A DNA stretch of 64,000 nucleotides from Paraglaciecola mesophila KMM 241 (GCF_000315015.1 NZ_BAEP01000064.1:26462-90461); one strand, 5' to 3'; numbered from the stretch's first letter, positions 54,939 through 64,000 are shown. A program made the numbers and translations. The notes: generated from the letters alone by a model not told the origin.

Positions 54939-55859
54939 TTAATTTGTTGAAATTGGGTTGTCGTTAATAAATTGCAGTAGTACTTGTGCTAACTGCTGTG
55001 GTTGATCTTCTTGCAAAAAATGCCCGCCCTGGCTGATCGTGGTATGAGATTGCCCTTGCGTACCAGGGATGAGCTTTTGCATTATTTTATCGCCGCCAGC
55101 GGTAACCGGGTCGCTATCGCTGAACGCCGTAATAAAAGGCTTGTTAAATTGCTGTAAGACTTGCCACGCTTTACGATTGTTCTGAGTTTATGGGTCGTCA
55201 GTTGCCGCAGGCACCAGTAAAGGAAATTGGCGCACGCCTGCCTTGTATTCTTCAGTAGGAAAGGGGGCATCGTAAGCATTTAGCACGTCGGTGGACAACG
55301 CTGTCACTGTGGCGCCTTTAATAATCCCTGCAACGGGAAACTCCGGCACTTCTTGTGAAAAAGCGCGCCACTTCATAAAGGCTTCACCTGGGGGATGATC
55401 GCCAGTGGGCAGCATAGTATTCGCCGCCAATACACGGGCAAACAATTCTGGGTGCTCTGCCACTAAACGCAAGCCGAGTAATCCACCCCAATCTTGGCAG
55501 ACTAATGTGACTTGCTTTAAATTAAGTTGTGTAAGGATGTTACGTATCCAATCAAGATGCCGCTGATAGGTATAGTCGCTGCGCTGGGTGGGTTTATCAG
55601 AACGCCCAAAACCGATTAAGTCAGGCGCAATGACCCGATACCCTTTATCGGTAATGGGTTTGATCATATCTCTGTATAAGTAACTCCATGAAGGCTCGCC
55701 ATGAAGCATTAAGACCACTTCACCTTCTTTGCTACCTTCATCTAGATAGTGCATGCGTAACTTGCTGCCTTCAAAATCGTCTACTTCTATATAATGAGGC
55801 GCGAACGAGTAACCCGACAAACCTTCGAAACAGTCGTCTGAGGTGCGTAAATATTGCAT
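54939..55859 (-). pseudogene. dhmA: Haloalkane dehalogenase-like gene broken by one stop codon
   Basis: The frame from ATG 55859 (behind TTAGGAAG) encodes MQYLRTSDDCF... with HGEPSWSYLYRDM (oxyanion Trp), nucleophile Asp123 in VCQDWGGLLG and LIGFGRSDKP. It runs to codon 224, a TAA at 55188-55190. The same frame stays open for 82 more codons with clear homology: FITAFSDSDPVT (Asp250) and QGGHFLQE (His280), ending at TAA 54939-54941. Without read-through the product lacks the catalytic acid and His and should be inactive. A single substitution would restore a normal 306-residue dehalogenase. It may be a recent pseudogene or a sequencing error. It is 14 bases upstream of the SDR gene. Confidence 0.88.
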
Positions 55860-55901
55860 GAATGACTTCCTAACGTTGTGCAAATAACAGCGTGTAAGTG
55901 C

Positions 55902-55921
55902 TTTGTTAATTTTGTAAACAA
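55902..55921. promoter_or_regulatory. Candidate operator in the divergent fatty-acid gene region
   Basis: TTTGTT (55902-55907) and AACAA-type arm AAACAA (55916-55921) form an inverted repeat with an 8-base spacer, upstream of the dehalogenase gene and within the shared divergent promoter region. It could bind a TetR-type fatty-acid regulator, but no regulator gene is adjacent. Confidence 0.3.
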
Positions 55922-56122
55922 GGTATTAGAAAATCATTTGGCCAATCAAAAGTCAACTCGCCTAAATTAATGCAGAAGTATGAATTTAATGAATATTATG
56001 CGGTAGTTGAATTTTTCTACGTTATTACCTCTAATTATTAATCAATATAAAACCAATAAATTTGGATGATTAAGCTCCCTGACCTAGTATTCGTTTACTA
56101 ATTTATCTGGTAAGAGGTGTTT

Positions 56123-58231
56123 ATGAGTCAAGCAGTGGTTGCTGAAGTACAAGGAAATGTCGCGGTTTTGTATATGCAAAGCCCACCGGTTAATGCGTTA
56201 TCTAAGTCGGTTCGTGTTGGCTTAATTGAAAACATTAACCAAGCGCTGGACAACGCTGAGGTTAAAGCGATTGTAATCTCATCTAAGTTGGCATTGTTCT
56301 CTGGCGGCGCTGACATCAGCGAATTCTCTGGCGGCAATTTAGAACCGCATCTCCCTACCGTTTTAGATGTAATAGAAAACGCCACTAAACCTGTTATTGC
56401 GGTACTAAATGGTCCTGCATTTGGCGGCGGTTTAGAAGTCGCGCTTTCGTGTCATTACCGCGTGACTTTCGCCAGCAACAAGGTTGGCTTACCAGAAGTA
56501 AACTTAGGTATTTTGCCTGGAGCAGGGGGCACGCAGCGCCTTCCCCGTTTGGCAGGCGTAGCAAAAGCACTCGATATGATAGTGTCAGGTCGCCCAGAAA
56601 AAGCGAGTAAGCTTGCGGGTGTATTTGACTTGGTTGTTGAAGACCCAACAAATTTACTCAGTGAAGCTATGGCATTTGTGCAAAAAGTCATTGCTGATGG
56701 CGCCCAGGTTCGCAAAACCTCAGACGTGGCTATTGATAAAAGCAGCGCGCCTGATGAGCTATTTGCTCAGTATCGCCAAGGCTTAAAAAAGCAAGCACGT
56801 GGATTTTTCGCCCCTGAGCGTTGTATTCAAGCGGTTGAAGCATCCGTTTCGTTGCCGTTTGAGCAAGGCTTGGTGCGTGAAGGTGAATTGTTCATGGAAT
56901 GCATGGGCTCTAAAGAAGCACGAGCACAGCAGCATTTCTTCTTCGCTGAGCGCGCTGCTGCCCACGTAAGTGACTACGACAAATCTACACCCACCCGCGA
57001 TATCAAAAAGGTCGGTATTATTGGCGCAGGCACCATGGGTGGCGGTATTGCCATGAACTTCGCCAATGCGGGTATTCCAGTGATTATGCTTGAGCTTAAG
57101 CAAGAAGCATTGGACAAGGGCTTGGCGCTTATTCGTAAGAACTACGAAAACTCGGCTAAGAAAGGCAAGCTTACTCAGCAAGCCGTTGAAGAGCGCATGG
57201 CATTGTTGCAAGGCTCAACTGAATACGCAGCATTAAGTGATGTAGATTTAGTCATTGAAGCCGTATTCGAGAAGATGTCAGTCAAAAAAGAAGTATTTGG
57301 TGCACTTGATAAAGTCTGTAAGAAAGGCGCCATACTCGCTTCAAACACCTCTACATTAGATGTGAACGAAATTGCGGCGTCTACGTCACGCCCAGAAGAT
57401 GTGATTGGTTTGCACTTCTTTAGTCCTGCTAACGTGATGAAACTGCTTGAAGTGGTAAAAGCAGAAAAAACTTCAGCAGATGTCATTAAAACATGTATGC
57501 AGATGGCCAAGAAAATCAATAAAGTCGCTGTGTTGGTTGGCGTTTGCTTCGGTTTTGTGGGTAACCGCATGATCGAGCCATACGGCCGTGAAGCCGCCCG
57601 CTTGATGCTTGAAGGGGCTACGCCGCAGCAAATCGACAAAGTGATTTACGATTTTGGCTTGCCAATGGGGCCATTTACCATGGGTGACATGGCAGGCTTA
57701 GACATCGGTTTTTATGTACGTGAATCACGTCGTGAGTTTATTGCTCATGACCCAAGTTACTGCGTGGTCTCAGACCGCTTGGTGAAACAAGGTCGCGTGG
57801 GTCTTAAATCTGGTCGCGGTGCTTATATGTATGAGCCGGGTAACAGAATGCCGATCCCTGATCCTGAAGTGGTTGAAATGGCAAAAGAAGAGGCCGCACG
57901 TTTAGGCATTGCCCAACGTGACATCTCAGACCAAGAAATTCTAGAGCGCATTATCTTTCCATTAATCAACGAAGGTGCATTGATTTTGGAAGAAGGTATT
58001 GCCGCTAAATCAAGTGATATCGATGTTATCTATGTTTATGGTTATGGCTTTCCAGTTTACCGCGGCGGCCCTATGCAATACGCAGATGAAATTGGCTTGA
58101 AAAAAGTTTATGACGCGATGTGTAAATATCGTGATGAATTAGGTGAATACGGCGGTCACTGGTTCGAACCAGCACCTTTGTTGAAACAACTGGCTGAGCA
58201 GGGCAAACGCTTTGCAGATTTCAAGCAGTAA
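56123..58231 (+). CDS. Bifunctional enoyl-CoA hydratase / 3-hydroxyacyl-CoA dehydrogenase
   Basis: A 702-residue FadB/FadJ-type enzyme of beta-oxidation. The crotonase domain (1-190) has the oxyanion-hole segment SGGADISEF and catalytic Glu105 in GGGLEVALSC and Glu125 in LPEVNLGILPGAGGTQRLPR. The dehydrogenase part starts near 295 with VGIIGAGTMGGGIAMNFA, has the catalytic His region GLHFFSPANVMKLLEVV and Asn/Glu partners, and ends in two helical C-terminal domains. It hydrates enoyl-CoA and oxidises the 3-hydroxyacyl-CoA. I chose ATG 56123 behind AAGAGG; a GTG at 56117 overlaps that site. It heads the rightward fatty-acid operon. Confidence 0.94.
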   Translation: MSQAVVAEVQGNVAVLYMQSPPVNALSKSVRVGLIENINQALDNAEVKAIVISSKLALFSGGADISEFSGGNLEPHLPTVLDVIENATKPVIAVLNGPAFGGGLEVALSCHYRVTFASNKVGLPEVNLGILPGAGGTQRLPRLAGVAKALDMIVSGRPEKASKLAGVFDLVVEDPTNLLSEAMAFVQKVIADGAQVRKTSDVAIDKSSAPDELFAQYRQGLKKQARGFFAPERCIQAVEASVSLPFEQGLVREGELFMECMGSKEARAQQHFFFAERAAAHVSDYDKSTPTRDIKKVGIIGAGTMGGGIAMNFANAGIPVIMLELKQEALDKGLALIRKNYENSAKKGKLTQQAVEERMALLQGSTEYAALSDVDLVIEAVFEKMSVKKEVFGALDKVCKKGAILASNTSTLDVNEIAASTSRPEDVIGLHFFSPANVMKLLEVVKAEKTSADVIKTCMQMAKKINKVAVLVGVCFGFVGNRMIEPYGREAARLMLEGATPQQIDKVIYDFGLPMGPFTMGDMAGLDIGFYVRESRREFIAHDPSYCVVSDRLVKQGRVGLKSGRGAYMYEPGNRMPIPDPEVVEMAKEEAARLGIAQRDISDQEILERIIFPLINEGALILEEGIAAKSSDIDVIYVYGYGFPVYRGGPMQYADEIGLKKVYDAMCKYRDELGEYGGHWFEPAPLLKQLAEQGKRFADFKQ

Positions 58232-58262
58232 CACCTACTTAACCAATTAAATAGAGAGAAGA

Positions 58263-59447
58263 ATGATGAAAGAAGCAGTCATAGTATCCACCGCAAGAAC
58301 CCCCATCGGCCGTGCTTATAAAGGTGCGTTTAACAATCTTGAAGCCCCTAGTATGGGTGGCCACGCCATTCGCGCAGCAGTTAAGAAAGCCGGTATCGAC
58401 CCTGCATCAGTTGATGATGTGATTATGGGCAGTGCATTAACGCAAGGTAGCGGTGGTATGAACATCGGGCGTTTAGCCGGTCTTGCCGGAGGATTACCCA
58501 CTTCGGTATCAGGCATGACCCTAGACCGTCAATGTAGCTCAGGCATGTACGCCATTGCGACGGCGGCTAAGCACATTATCACTGATAACGTACCTGTAAT
58601 GGTAGCCGGTGGTCTTGACCAAATTAGTTTGGTGCAAAACAAATACATGAATACCCACCGCATGGTTGATCCAGCATTGGCGAAAATGCATAAAAACATT
58701 TATATGCCTATGTTGCAGACCGCTGAAGTCGTAGCTGCACGTTACGGAATCGACCGTGATGCAATGGACGAGTACGCACTACAAAGCCAAATGCGCACGG
58801 CTGCTGGCCAAGCGGCTGGTAAATTTGACGATGAAATTGTTCCCGTTACTGCCACTAAAGTGGTTGTTGACCGCGAAACCAAAGAAGAAAGCTTTCATGA
58901 AGTGACGCTAAGCAAAGATGAAGGTAATCGCGCGGAGACAACATTAGAGGGCTTGAAGAGCCTTAAGCCAGTTATCGAAGGTGGCGTGATCACAGCGGGT
59001 AATGCGAGTCAATTGTCTGATGGTGCATCAGCGAGCGTATTAATGGATTCTAAGCTAGCAGAGCAACAAAACTTAACGCCGTTAGGTGCTTATCGCGGTA
59101 TCGCAGTTGCAGGTTGTGAACCAGATGAAATGGGCATTGGTCCAGTATTCGCTATTCCAAAGTTGCTTAAGCAGCACGGCCTGACCATGAACGATATTGG
59201 TTTATGGGAGCTTAACGAAGCATTTGCTGTGCAGGTGATGTACTGCCGTGACAAGTTGGGTATTCCTGACGAATTACTTAACGTTAACGGTGGCGCCATT
59301 TCAATCGGTCACCCTTACGGTATGAGTGGTGCACGTATGGTTGGTCACGCGCTTATCGAAGGTAAGCGCCGTGGTGCGAAATACGTAGTATGTACCATGT
59401 GTATCGGCGGCGGTATGGGCGCGGCAGGTTTGTTCGAAGTTTATTAA
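58263..59447 (+). CDS. Acetyl-CoA acetyltransferase (thiolase)
   Basis: A 394-residue thiolase that splits 3-ketoacyl-CoA with CoA. Acyl-accepting Cys91 in [11 protein letters not shown], catalytic His in [17 protein letters not shown] and the proton-donor Cys380 in [16 protein letters not shown]. The ELNEAFAVQ motif is intact. It follows the FadB-like gene by 31 bases in the same operon, providing the last step of the cycle. Whether it prefers acetoacetyl-CoA or longer ketoacyl-CoAs cannot be told. An ATG doublet gives two equal starts; I used the first. Confidence 0.94.
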   Translation: MMKEAVIVSTARTPIGRAYKGAFNNLEAPSMGGHAIRAAVKKAGIDPASVDDVIMGSALTQGSGGMNIGRLAGLAGGLPTSVSGMTLDRQCSSGMYAIATAAKHIITDNVPVMVAGGLDQISLVQNKYMNTHRMVDPALAKMHKNIYMPMLQTAEVVAARYGIDRDAMDEYALQSQMRTAAGQAAGKFDDEIVPVTATKVVVDRETKEESFHEVTLSKDEGNRAETTLEGLKSLKPVIEGGVITAGNASQLSDGASASVLMDSKLAEQQNLTPLGAYRGIAVAGCEPDEMGIGPVFAIPKLLKQHGLTMNDIGLWELNEAFAVQVMYCRDKLGIPDELLNVNGGAISIGHPYGMSGARMVGHALIEGKRRGAKYVVCTMCIGGGMGAAGLFEVY

Positions 59448-59449
59448 AT

Positions 59450-59475
59450 TTTAGGCGCCCTTAGGGGCGCCTAAA
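59450..59475 (+). promoter_or_regulatory. Intercistronic perfect hairpin without U-tract
   Basis: TTTAGGCGCCC (59450-59460) pairs fully with GGGCGCCTAAA (59465-59475), loop TTAG, two bases after the thiolase stop. No T run follows on the plus strand, so it may stabilise or process the operon mRNA rather than end it. Confidence 0.75.
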
Positions 59476-59494
59476 TGCAAAAGAGGTTACAAAA

Positions 59495-61297
59495 ATGGAA
59501 GGTTATAAAGCGCCGCAGAAAGATGCGTTGTTCGTGATGAACGAACTACTTGGCTTTGAAAAGCACTATGCAGATCTTGGCTTTGAAGATGCATCACCCG
59601 ATATGGTTGAAGCGATTTTCTCTGAAGCTGCCAAGTTCAGCGAAAACGTATTGGCTCCGCTTAATGCGGTAGGTGATGACGAAGGCTGCACCTGGGAAGA
59701 CTCAGTGGTGACCACGCCTACAGGTTTCAAACAAGCTTACCAGCAATACGTTGAGGGCGGTTGGCCGTCAATGACTCATCCTGCTGAATTTGGTGGTCAA
59801 GAATTACCGTATTCACTTTCGTCAGCGTTAGGCGAGTGGCTCTCTGGTGCTAACCATTCATGGGCTATGTACCCAGGCTTAAGCCAAGGTTGTATGGCAA
59901 CGCTTGAAGCACACGGTACGCCAGAGCAACAGAAGATGTTTCTGCATAAATTAGTCGCAGGCACATGGACAGGCACTATGTGCTTGACCGAACCTCATTG
60001 TGGCTCTGACCTTGGTATGCTTAAAACTAAGGCTGTTAAAAACGATGATGGAAGCTACAACTTAACCGGTACTAAGATTTTTATCTCAGCCGGTGAGCAT
60101 GATATGTCTGAAAATATCGTGCATATCGTTATCGCACGCTTGCCTGATGCGCCAGAAGGCACTAAAGGGATCTCGTTGTTCGTTGTGCCTAAATTCAATG
60201 TCAGTGCAGACGGTGAAAATGAAGATCGCAACGCCGTTACTTGTGGCTCAATTGAACACAAAATGGGTATCAAAGGTTCTGCAACGTGCGTGATTAACTT
60301 TGACGGTGCAAAAGGCTACTTAGTGGGCACCGAAAACCGCGGTTTGAACTGCATGTTTACGTTCATGAACTCGGCACGTATTGGTACTGGCCTTGAAGGT
60401 TTGGCATCTAGCGAAACTGCGTTTCAAGGTGCATTAGCTTACGCTAAGGACCGTTTACAGTTTCGTTCAATGAAAGGTGTGCAAAACCCAGATGGGCCTG
60501 CGGATCCCATCATAGTGCATCCTGACGTGCGCCGTATGTTGCTAACCCAAAAAGCGTTCGCTGAAGGTAACCGTGCGCTGGCAATTTATGCCATGAAATT
60601 GGTTGATATCACCCTATACAGTAAAGATGAAGCCGCTAAGCAAGTGAGCGAAGCTAAACTTGCTTTCTTAACGCCTATAGTGAAAGCCTTCTTGACTGAA
60701 ACGGCGCAAGAATCAACTAGTTACGGTATGCAAGTTTTCGGTGGACATGGTTTCATTAAAGAGTGGGGCATGGAGCAATTGGCCCGTGATACGCGTATTT
60801 GTACTATGTATGAAGGCACGACGGGTATTCAAGCGATCGATTTGCTGGCGCGTAAAGTGGTTGGCTCAAACGGTAAATTGCTTGAAGTGTTCACTCAAGA
60901 AGTACGTGATTTCTGTGTCAGCATTCGTGACAAAGGGCAATTTAACGCATGGTCAAATGCGATTGAAGTGCATTTAGATGAGTGGAAGCAAATCACAGTT
61001 GATATTACTAAACGTGCAGCTAAAAATCCTGACGAATTAGGTGCTGCTTCTGTGGATTACCTAATGTACTCTGGTTACGTCACGGTAGGTTATTTCTGGC
61101 TGAAAATGGCCTTATTGGCACAAGAGAAACTTGATGCAGGTACAGATAATGCTGATTTTTACCAAGCGAAGTTACATACAGCTAAGTTTTACTTCGACCG
61201 TTTGTTAACACGTACGCGCTCGCTTGTATCAGCAATCGAAACTGGCTCTGACAGCTTAATGAGCATGCCAGTTGAGCAATTCGATCTAGGTGCATAG
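59495..61297 (+). CDS. Acyl-CoA dehydrogenase, long FadE-like type
   Basis: A 600-residue FAD enzyme that introduces the first double bond in acyl-CoA. N-terminal helical domain, then the FAD/substrate beta domain with GTMCLTEPHCGSDLGMLKT and TGTKIFISAGEHDM, then the helical domain with GLASSETAFQGALAYAKDR and QVFGGHGFIKEWGMEQLARDTRI. The likely catalytic Glu lies in CTMYEGTTGIQAIDLL. A further C-terminal domain of about 130 residues distinguishes this group from the 380-residue enzymes. It closes the rightward operon and is followed by a strong terminator. Confidence 0.94.
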   Translation: MEGYKAPQKDALFVMNELLGFEKHYADLGFEDASPDMVEAIFSEAAKFSENVLAPLNAVGDDEGCTWEDSVVTTPTGFKQAYQQYVEGGWPSMTHPAEFGGQELPYSLSSALGEWLSGANHSWAMYPGLSQGCMATLEAHGTPEQQKMFLHKLVAGTWTGTMCLTEPHCGSDLGMLKTKAVKNDDGSYNLTGTKIFISAGEHDMSENIVHIVIARLPDAPEGTKGISLFVVPKFNVSADGENEDRNAVTCGSIEHKMGIKGSATCVINFDGAKGYLVGTENRGLNCMFTFMNSARIGTGLEGLASSETAFQGALAYAKDRLQFRSMKGVQNPDGPADPIIVHPDVRRMLLTQKAFAEGNRALAIYAMKLVDITLYSKDEAAKQVSEAKLAFLTPIVKAFLTETAQESTSYGMQVFGGHGFIKEWGMEQLARDTRICTMYEGTTGIQAIDLLARKVVGSNGKLLEVFTQEVRDFCVSIRDKGQFNAWSNAIEVHLDEWKQITVDITKRAAKNPDELGAASVDYLMYSGYVTVGYFWLKMALLAQEKLDAGTDNADFYQAKLHTAKFYFDRLLTRTRSLVSAIETGSDSLMSMPVEQFDLGA

Positions 61298-61323
61298 CAC
61301 TTCACTTATTCACTAGAATAAGC

Positions 61324-61362
61324 AAAGGCGAACCTTTTCATGTGAAAGTGTTCGCCTTTTTT
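61324..61362 (+). terminator. Terminator of the beta-oxidation operon
   Basis: AAAGGCGAAC (61324-61333) pairs with GTTCGCCTTT (61350-61359), with inner pairing of CTTTTCA and TGAAAG and a following T run. Confidence 0.93.
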
Positions 61363-61378
61363 ATTAAAGGGACAGACT

Positions 61379-62308
61379 ATGCCTATTAGTCATCATTACG
61401 CGGATATTAACGATGTATCATTGCACTACGTCGAAGCGGCTTGTCACAGCGATAACCCTCATCCTGAGACCATTATTTTCCTCCATGGTTTCCCGGAATA
61501 CTGGGGCACCTGGCAAGCACAAATTGAATATTTTCGTGAACAATATCACGTCATCGTACCTGACTTGATGGGCTACAACTTAAGCGATAAACCCAGTGAA
61601 TTAGAGGCCTATACTGTGCCGAATCTTATTGCTTTGTACGCCAAATTTGTAGAAAACGTCAGCCAACATAAACCAGTGCACTTGGTCGCCCATGATTGGG
61701 GCGGGGCTATAGCATGGCCATTGGCAGCGTTTCACCCTCAGCTTTTTAGTAAGTTAGTTATTTTAAATGCGGCGCACCCAAGCACGTTTACCCGAGAAAT
61801 GGCGAGTAACCCGAAACAGAGACAAAAAAGTGCTTATATTCATCAGCTTGTCGCTGACAATGGTGTCGAGTTTGTGAAGAATGATGATTTTTCGATGTTA
61901 AAGAATATGTTGTTTGAGGGGATGCACAATACCCACTTTAGTGAGCGTCAAAAGGCGGAATACATGCGTGCTTGGAAGCAGCCGGATGCGGTCAACGGCA
62001 TGTTGCAATACTATCGTGCCATGCCGCAATTACCACCAGCAGCCTTATCTGAACCTGAAAATGGTGACTCGGTTGAACAAAATGCACTTGCAAACACGGA
62101 TTTAAAAATTCCTAATATTCGGATTGACTTGCCCACACTGATTTTGTGGGGGGAGCAAGACGAAGCGTTTGTCACTGGGATTTTAGAAGGGATCGAAGCC
62201 TACGTACCGGATTGTCAGGTAATGCGGTTTGAAGATGCAACCCATTGGTTACATCATGAGAAACCTGACGAGGTGAATGCCGCGATTGAGAGCTTTCTTA
62301 CCGCCTAA
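61379..62308 (+). CDS. Alpha/beta hydrolase, epoxide hydrolase-like
   Basis: A 309-residue alpha/beta hydrolase. HGFPE (36-40) forms the oxyanion region, nucleophile Asp106 in LVAHDWGGAIAW, catalytic His289 in THWLHHEKP, and the acid probably in LILWGEQDEAF. The Asp nucleophile in HDWGG with HGFPE points to the epoxide hydrolase/dehalogenase branch rather than esterases. The cap region (about 140-230) is long. It sits right after the beta-oxidation operon terminator, so it has its own promoter. The substrate is unknown. Confidence 0.88.
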   Translation: MPISHHYADINDVSLHYVEAACHSDNPHPETIIFLHGFPEYWGTWQAQIEYFREQYHVIVPDLMGYNLSDKPSELEAYTVPNLIALYAKFVENVSQHKPVHLVAHDWGGAIAWPLAAFHPQLFSKLVILNAAHPSTFTREMASNPKQRQKSAYIHQLVADNGVEFVKNDDFSMLKNMLFEGMHNTHFSERQKAEYMRAWKQPDAVNGMLQYYRAMPQLPPAALSEPENGDSVEQNALANTDLKIPNIRIDLPTLILWGEQDEAFVTGILEGIEAYVPDCQVMRFEDATHWLHHEKPDEVNAAIESFLTA

Positions 62309-62410
62309 AAAGCCGTCAATACCAGATGCGAATTAAGTGTATAGGTGGAGACTTTGGCGTCGTATTTTTAACACGTAAGCTAGCGCATAAAATAGCTCTA
62401 GCATGCCACC

Positions 62411-63451
62411 TTATTGCATAGCTTCATCATCATGAGCGATCACCTGATTACGGCCATTTTCTTTGGCGTAATATAAGCGTTTATCAGCTTTATTTAACAG
62501 TTGGTTTAATTCTTCTCCATCAGCGCCATAAGTAGACAATCCTGCACTGAGCGTGATCTTGATGTCACACTTAGCGGTGGAGAAGGGTCTGCTCAATAGC
62601 TTTTTTCGCAGTTCATCGACTTGATTGAAGCCATTTTCTAGAGAAGTCGCGACCATTAAAAGAGCAAATTCTTCGCCACCAAACCTGGCTAGTAGGTCAG
62701 TTTTACGGGTGTTTTCTCGTAAAAATGTCGCCACATGGCGCAGCGCATCATCACCCACTGAATGTCCGTGAACATCATTAATTGTTTTGAATAAATCCAA
62801 ATCAAATAACACAACGGTTAGAGGCGCTTTGTGGCGAGAGGCTAACGCGCTAAGTTGTTGAAACCCTTCGTTAAGTTTCATTCGATTAGCCAAGCCAGTA
62901 AGGGGATCTGTGCCAGCCAGCGATAACAGACGCGCTTCGTTCTCTTCACGTGTTCTCTCATACACGTGGGCGAATGCCATCATGAGCGCGGCACTTAAGA
63001 CCACATTGGCAGAAATCGCCAAATTGAGTGATATTTGCTGTTCAACTGACATAAATCGCCAATGATAGGACACAATGCCGCACACAATGAAAACCACTGA
63101 ATACCAAAACCCGCGTTTTCGACCGAGCAACAAGTAAGATATAACCGGTATGGTTAAAATCCACACAAAAATAGATTCTGATGATTGGGGCAGTGAGAGG
63201 CCATAAATCATAATGACGAAAAACGGCACAATATAAATACTGACCCAACGCTGGAAATGCGCAGTGGTTTTGATGCGACTTAATAACCAAAGGGAAAACA
63301 GGCCGTAACTTAATTCAATTGTGGCGAGGGGCCATAAACCTCGATAAAAATTGATTATCGAGAAAATGGTACCACCGAGAAACGTCACGACTAGCAACAC
63401 GGCCATAATATCTCTGCGGTACTTATAATTCTGTACTAATTGATCCTTCAT
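62411..63451 (-). CDS. Membrane diguanylate cyclase (GGDEF)
   Basis: A membrane sensor with about six N-terminal helices (roughly residues 15-175) and a C-terminal GGDEF domain. The active site is GGEEF in LLARFGGEEFALLM, with the upstream DLDLFKTINDVHGHSVGDDALRHVA metal and substrate segment, so it should make cyclic di-GMP. No clear RxxD inhibitory site is seen before GGEEF (the stretch there is FLRENTRKTDLLARF, which does contain RKTD). ATG 63451 has GAG at good spacing; ATG 63457 and a TTG at 63466 are alternatives. The signal sensed by the membrane part is unknown. Single gene. Confidence 0.92.
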   Translation of the reverse strand: MKDQLVQNYKYRRDIMAVLLVVTFLGGTIFSIINFYRGLWPLATIELSYGLFSLWLLSRIKTTAHFQRWVSIYIVPFFVIMIYGLSLPQSSESIFVWILTIPVISYLLLGRKRGFWYSVVFIVCGIVSYHWRFMSVEQQISLNLAISANVVLSAALMMAFAHVYERTREENEARLLSLAGTDPLTGLANRMKLNEGFQQLSALASRHKAPLTVVLFDLDLFKTINDVHGHSVGDDALRHVATFLRENTRKTDLLARFGGEEFALLMVATSLENGFNQVDELRKKLLSRPFSTAKCDIKITLSAGLSTYGADGEELNQLLNKADKRLYYAKENGRNQVIAHDDEAMQ

Positions 63452-63690
63452 TTTCATCTCGAACAACGCTTACATCACAGGCTAGGGTAAATGAAAGTAA
63501 AGCAATGGTGTTTCGACCTTAGGTGAAAACACGTTCGTAAAGTGACTCGGGAATTCCCCCAGTGCTGAGGTCAACATTATCACTAATGGGGGAGTTATCA
63601 ATTGATTAAGATTAATTATCACTAACTTAAGTAATGTCAGTTGTGCAGAAAAAGTGCATTAGTGTTGATATGAGGACTTTTCAGGCAAAT

Positions 63691-63722
63691 AAAAAAACGG
63701 CCTCAAAAGAGGCCGTTTTTAA
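63691..63722. terminator. Strong bidirectional terminator
   Basis: AAAACGGCCTC (63694-63704) pairs with GAGGCCGTTTTT (63709-63720) with loop AAAA. It lies past the end of the minus-strand gene at 63793 and ahead of the cyclase promoter region. Confidence 0.93.
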
Positions 63723-63778
63723 AGGCGTCAAGTAGCGCTACCTGACTTACCATGTTGAAACTTTTAATAAGTTTAGTG

Positions 63779-63804
63779 GTTAGATACGGTCGTTAGATAC
63801 GGTC
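63779..63804 (+). repeat. Tandem 13-bp duplication at a gene 3' end
   Basis: GTTAGATACGGTC occurs at 63779-63791 and 63792-63804 without a gap. The stop codon of the minus-strand gene lies at 63793-63795, so the second copy codes for its last residues and the first is downstream. Confidence 0.9.
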
Positions 63805-64000
63805 GTTTAGCACGGCCACAATAGGAGAGTTGGTTAAACCGTTTTCCGATGCCCAAGCCACAACTGTTTTACCGTCTTGCTCTGGTGAACTTAAATCACT
63901 TTTCGGCATTTTCTTTACCATTAGCGTCCCGGTCTCTACTGCGTCATTTAGCATAGCAGTGCGTATTAAACTGTTACCGCCGCAGCTGATGCCTGAATAG
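63793..64000 (-). CDS. 3' end of an unrecognised gene, cut by window edge
   Basis: A minus-strand frame is open from the window edge to TAA at 63793-63795, giving 68 residues: YSGISCGGNSLIRTAMLNDA, then a basic segment with KKMPKSDLSSPEQDGKTVVAW and the end VAVLNDRI. The CGGNS and KMPKSDLSSPEQ segments have the feel of a c-type cytochrome-like or planctomycete-type cytochrome end, but no CxxCH is visible in this part. I cannot name it. It has a strong terminator downstream. Confidence 0.6.
   Translation of the reverse strand, partial: YSGISCGGNSLIRTAMLNDAVETGTLMVKKMPKSDLSSPEQDGKTVVAWASENGLTNSPIVAVLNDRI

Overview
This looks like chromosomal DNA of a marine gammaproteobacterium in Alteromonadales, most plausibly Alteromonadaceae (Paraglaciecola/Glaciecola type). 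The basis is protein-family resemblance and conserved gene neighbourhoods: metG/apbC divergent with dcd nearby, lpxH-ppiB/cysS, and gloB-mltD. Base composition is moderate. No database search was possible, so names rest on recognised motifs and recalled family features.

Bases 1-11043 hold a DUF3422 membrane protein (cut by the window edge), a porin, an EraR-like response regulator, a three-PAS hybrid histidine kinase, a FIST sensor protein, a NosR/NirI-like FMN/iron-sulfur membrane protein and an ExaC/AldB-type aldehyde dehydrogenase. This resembles the regulatory half of a pseudomonad-type alcohol oxidation locus, but no quinoprotein alcohol dehydrogenase is present here. Bases 11346-16949 are mixed housekeeping: an NAD(P)-binding protein, hpf, a LysR regulator, asnS and small membrane proteins.

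Bases 17062-22008 form a possible thiol module: cysteine synthase, a divergent DecR-like Lrp regulator, an NhaC-family transporter and a lipoprotein gamma-glutamyltransferase. Bases 22099-26735 carry a secreted protein of unknown function and two tandem alkaline phosphatases behind a three-repeat Pho-box-like site. Bases 26819-39997 are mostly core genes: lpxH, ppiB, cysS, a VOC protein, mltD, gloB, a methyltransferase, metG, apbC, dcd, an AraC regulator and a YHS protein.

Bases 40558-43655 are the accessory region, starting at tRNA-Pro(GGG). It contains a REP-associated (IS200-like) transposase with an inverted terminal motif and additional repeat copies. Next come two small membrane-protein genes with the hallmarks of integron gene cassettes (two attC-like sites and a third cut short), with no integrase in the window. 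An IS110 C-terminal remnant and a decayed second copy of the transposase end follow. Beyond lie a thioredoxin-like/DUF4932-like gene pair and a NimR/NimT-like regulator-exporter pair.

Bases 48049-62308 are metabolic: a succinate-semialdehyde dehydrogenase, an M1 aminopeptidase, and a divergent fatty-acid cluster. The leftward arm has an acyl-CoA ligase, an SDR and a haloalkane dehalogenase gene broken by one stop codon. The rightward arm has a FadB-like bifunctional enzyme, a thiolase, an acyl-CoA dehydrogenase and an epoxide-hydrolase-like protein. A membrane diguanylate cyclase and the 3' end of an unrecognised gene close the window.
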